Source: Viola odorata (Eukaryota; Streptophyta; Magnoliopsida; Malpighiales; Violaceae). From it: 64,000 nucleotides of DNA. The stretch covers positions 30,288,040 to 30,352,039 of the forward strand of contig OY829546.1 of the NCBI GenBank assembly GCA_963691705.1, written 5' to 3'. The notes under the pieces are model-generated. The model saw only the letters and a program-made list of their open reading frames with translations, was not told the origin of the DNA and searched no databases. Below, piece after piece: positions 62,047 through 64,000 of the stretch; position 1 is the first letter of the stretch; each line of letters starts with the position of its first letter. The position numbers were made by a program, and so were the translations under genes.

Positions 62047-63200
62047 TCATACGATCCTCGTATCGCAAGCCGCGTGGGCCAAGCAGCGCGCACGCATAGG
62101 CGCACCAGAAAGCCCAAGTCGGCTAGGGTTTGGCGACGACTAGGGTTTGGCAAAGGAGGGTATGGATTAATATTTCCTATTTTATGTATTTTTAATTACT
62201 ATATAGAGTTTTGGCTTATTTAGGGATTATTTATTTAGGGATTATTTATTTTGGAATTATTTATTTAGGAATTATCTATTTAGGAATTATCTGTTTAGGA
62301 ATTATTTATTTCTAAGTTTGTAATTTTCCTAGCCTATTTAAAGGCCTTGCCGTATGAATAAAATAATCTATGATATTTTTGGAAAAAGAACGAGACTTTG
62401 TCTTTGAGAGGTGCGTCCTCATAAACCGTTCCTATGGAACCTTGTTCTATTCCTAGTATCGCAAGCTGAGAGTAGCCACAAGTAAAGCCCGATGTTGCTA
62501 TCTATTGAGTCATTCGTCTTTGAATTGCCAAGAGCACCCAGTCTTGGAGATTCATCGGTTTGACACAAGAATCTCAAGGGATTCGACGTGAAGTGCCAAA
62601 AGCACCCAGTGTTGGAGTTTCACGGTTTTCTTTGAGTTATGTTTCCGCATTCAAAATCCAAGCTTTGAACTAGATCACAATTTCATTGCTAAGTCTCTAG
62701 GCGACTGGAGCCTTATCAGTTGGTAGCGGAGCTCAAGGTGTTCAAGTTTGGTAACTATCCTTTACTTTTGTCGTAGTGTCAATTAGAGTCACAAAATCAG
62801 TCCACCAAAGTGTCATTACTTTTCTATTTTGAGTCTTTTATTTAAGTCACGAGAAGAGTCACAAAAGAGTCACAAAAACAGTCCACAAAAGTGTTAGTCT
62901 CGAAATCATATTTCAATACATACCTATTGGAGTCCAATTTCAGTGAATCTTAGTTCGTTGGAAAGCCCTATCTGTTAGGAATCTAAATCAAGAAGAATCA
63001 AGCAATTCGGACATCGGAATCAAAAGTTGTGCTTGGTTTACTAAACTGTGTTCGCCGAAAATAGATTTCCACTTTCTTGTGTTAAGTTTGATTTAGGTGA
63101 ATAAAGATGGCAGAAGCAAGGCTTGATGCTAAGAGGGATTGCGATACAACCCCTATGCAGAATGAGATTCGAGGGCGAACCTTTGATAAGAGGGAGGGGA
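62047..63200 (+). repeat. Monomer M55 (L, right type)
   Basis: Repeats M53 variants 2292 bp later; private gtcgtagtgtc near 62775. Confidence 0.98.
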
Positions 63201-64000
63201 TCATACGATCCTCGTATCGCAAGCCTCGTGGGCCAAGCAGCGCGCACGCATAGGCGCACCAGAAAGCCCAAGTCGTCTAGAGTTTGGCGACGACTAGGGT
63301 TTGGCAAAGGAGGGCATGGATTAATATTTCCTATTTTATGTGTTTTTAATTACTATATAGAGTTTTGGCTTGTTTAGGGATTATTTATTTAGGAATTATT
63401 TATTTAGGAATTATCTATTTAGGAATTATCTGTTTAGGAATTATTTATTTCTAAGTTTGTAATTTTCCTAGCCTATTTAAAGGCCTTGCCGTATGAATAA
63501 AATAATATATGATAATTTTGGAAAAGAATGATACTTTGTCTTTGATAGGTGCGTCCTCATACACCGTTCATATGGAACCTTGTTCTATTCCTAGTTTCTC
63601 AAGTTGAGAGTAGCCACAAGTAAAGCCCGAACTTGCTATCTATTGAGTCATTCGTCTTTGAATTGCCAAGAGCACCCAGTCTTGGAGATTCATCGGTTTG
63701 ACACAAGAATCTCAAGGGATTCGACGTGAAGTGCCAAAAGCACCCAGTGTTGGAGTTTCACGGTTTTCTTTGAGTTATGTTTCCGCATTCGAAATCCAAG
63801 CTTTGAACTAGATCACAATTTCATTGCTAAGTCTCTAGGCGACTGGAGCCTTATCAGTTGGTAGCGGAGCTCAAGGTATTCAAGTTTGGTAACTATCATT
63901 TACTTTTGTCGTTGTGTCAATTAGGGTCACAAAATCAGTCCACCAAAGTGTCATTACTTTTCTATTTTGAGTCTTTTATTTAAGTCACGAGAAGAGTCAC
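63201..64000 (+). repeat. Monomer M56 (V, cut by window end)
   Basis: V copy of the M54 type (ttagggtc with G at 63925). Four private changes (gcctcgtgg, gtcgtctagagttt, gcttgttt, tatcattt) make it the most diverged relative to its sister. It ends inside the AGTCAC block; the array evidently continues. Confidence 0.97.

Larger units (their letters stand above)
1..64000 (+). repeat. Tandem array of ~1.15-kb LTR-derived satellite, 56 copies
   Basis: The same unit repeats head to tail across the entire window with no interruption and no inverted copy. Counting from the T of TCATACGATCC gives 54 full copies and 2 partial ones. Length classes used below: L, 1154 bp, six 15-bp U3 units; S1, 1139 bp, five units keeping the ttttggaattattta unit; S2, 1139 bp, five units lacking it; V, 1138 bp, five units plus gcatgg after the second telo-box and ataattttggaaaagaatgat after AATAAA. 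M7, M8 and M49 are L copies with small deletions (1153, 1151 and 1153 bp). Copies differ by few substitutions. The order of motifs within the unit (purine tract, LTR-like segment, primer-site-like stretch, short leader) suggests descent from a coding-free LTR retrotransposon; this is inference, while the array itself is seen directly. Confidence 0.99.
59755..64000 (+). repeat. Dimeric higher-order repeat, 2292 bp (M53-M54, M55-M56)
   Basis: L+V pairs: M53/M55 share tttcagtg with cctatctg, M54/M56 share ttagggtc (61633 and 63925, 2292 bp apart). The second pair is cut by the window end. Confidence 0.8.

Noticed and set aside
1..64000. Ribosomal DNA intergenic spacer subrepeats
   Set aside because: Long tandem units with a promoter-like box suggested an rDNA spacer, but no 18S, 5.8S or 25S sequence interrupts 64 kb of array.
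1..64000. Functional centromere call
   Set aside because: Higher-order structure and homogeneity fit a centromeric or pericentromeric satellite, but sequence alone gives no CENH3 evidence and many non-centromeric satellites look the same.

Overview
The whole 64 kb window is one head-to-tail tandem array, with no unique sequence and no gene I would call. It holds 54 complete and 2 partial copies (M1 to M56) of a unit of about 1.15 kb. Full copies come in three main length classes, 1154, 1139 and 1138 bp, plus three copies shortened by 1-3 bp. Phase 0 is set at the T of TCATACGATCC, so copies start at 1137, 2291, 3430 and so on to 63201. The window opens 3 bases inside M1 and ends inside M56. 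Very high copy identity, the AT-rich LTR-like text, the TATA-type and AATAAA signals and the telo-box-like motifs point to a flowering-plant nuclear genome, probably heterochromatic or pericentromeric satellite DNA. I cannot name the species.

The unit does not look like a random satellite. On the + strand it reads as one long terminal repeat plus a very short internal region of an LTR retrotransposon, probably Ty3/gypsy-like. In order: a purine run (polypurine-tract-like); an LTR-like segment of about 672 bp with a GC-rich block, two TAGGGTTT boxes, a nested tandem of 15-bp units, a TATTTAAAG box and AATAAA, ending CTTATCA; then, 2 bp on, a 12-base stretch matching the plant initiator tRNA-Met primer-binding site at 9 or 10 positions; then about 480 bp of non-coding leader-like sequence ending in a six-codon relic (DSRANL) that resembles the usual C-terminus of gypsy polyproteins. 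That is the content of a one-LTR circle of a miniature, coding-free element, repeated at least 56 times. The assignment rests on motif order and is an inference.

Layout. M1-M12 (1-13796) are mixed variants, with a possible trimer pattern at the left edge and a small subfamily at M6-M8. M13-M22 (13797-25261) alternate 1139 and 1154 bp copies, mostly as a dimeric higher-order repeat of 2293 bp. M23-M33 (25262-37955) are eleven nearly identical 1154-bp copies, part of which hides a 2308-bp dimer visible at a single base. M34-M37 (37956-42541) are a duplicated 2293-bp dimer that introduces variants typical of the right side. M38-M56 (42542-64000) mix a diverged 1138-bp variant with 1154-bp copies carrying right-side U5/internal sequence, organised as a 4584-bp tetramer (M39-M46) and two sets of dimers (M47-M50, M53-M56). 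M19 and the right-side long copies are mosaics of variant types.

Nothing in the window encodes a recognisable protein. The paired short ORFs on both strands of every copy are by-products of repeating one sequence. If the array does anything, it is likely through its DNA or its transcripts: each copy carries LTR-type promoter and polyadenylation signals in the same orientation.
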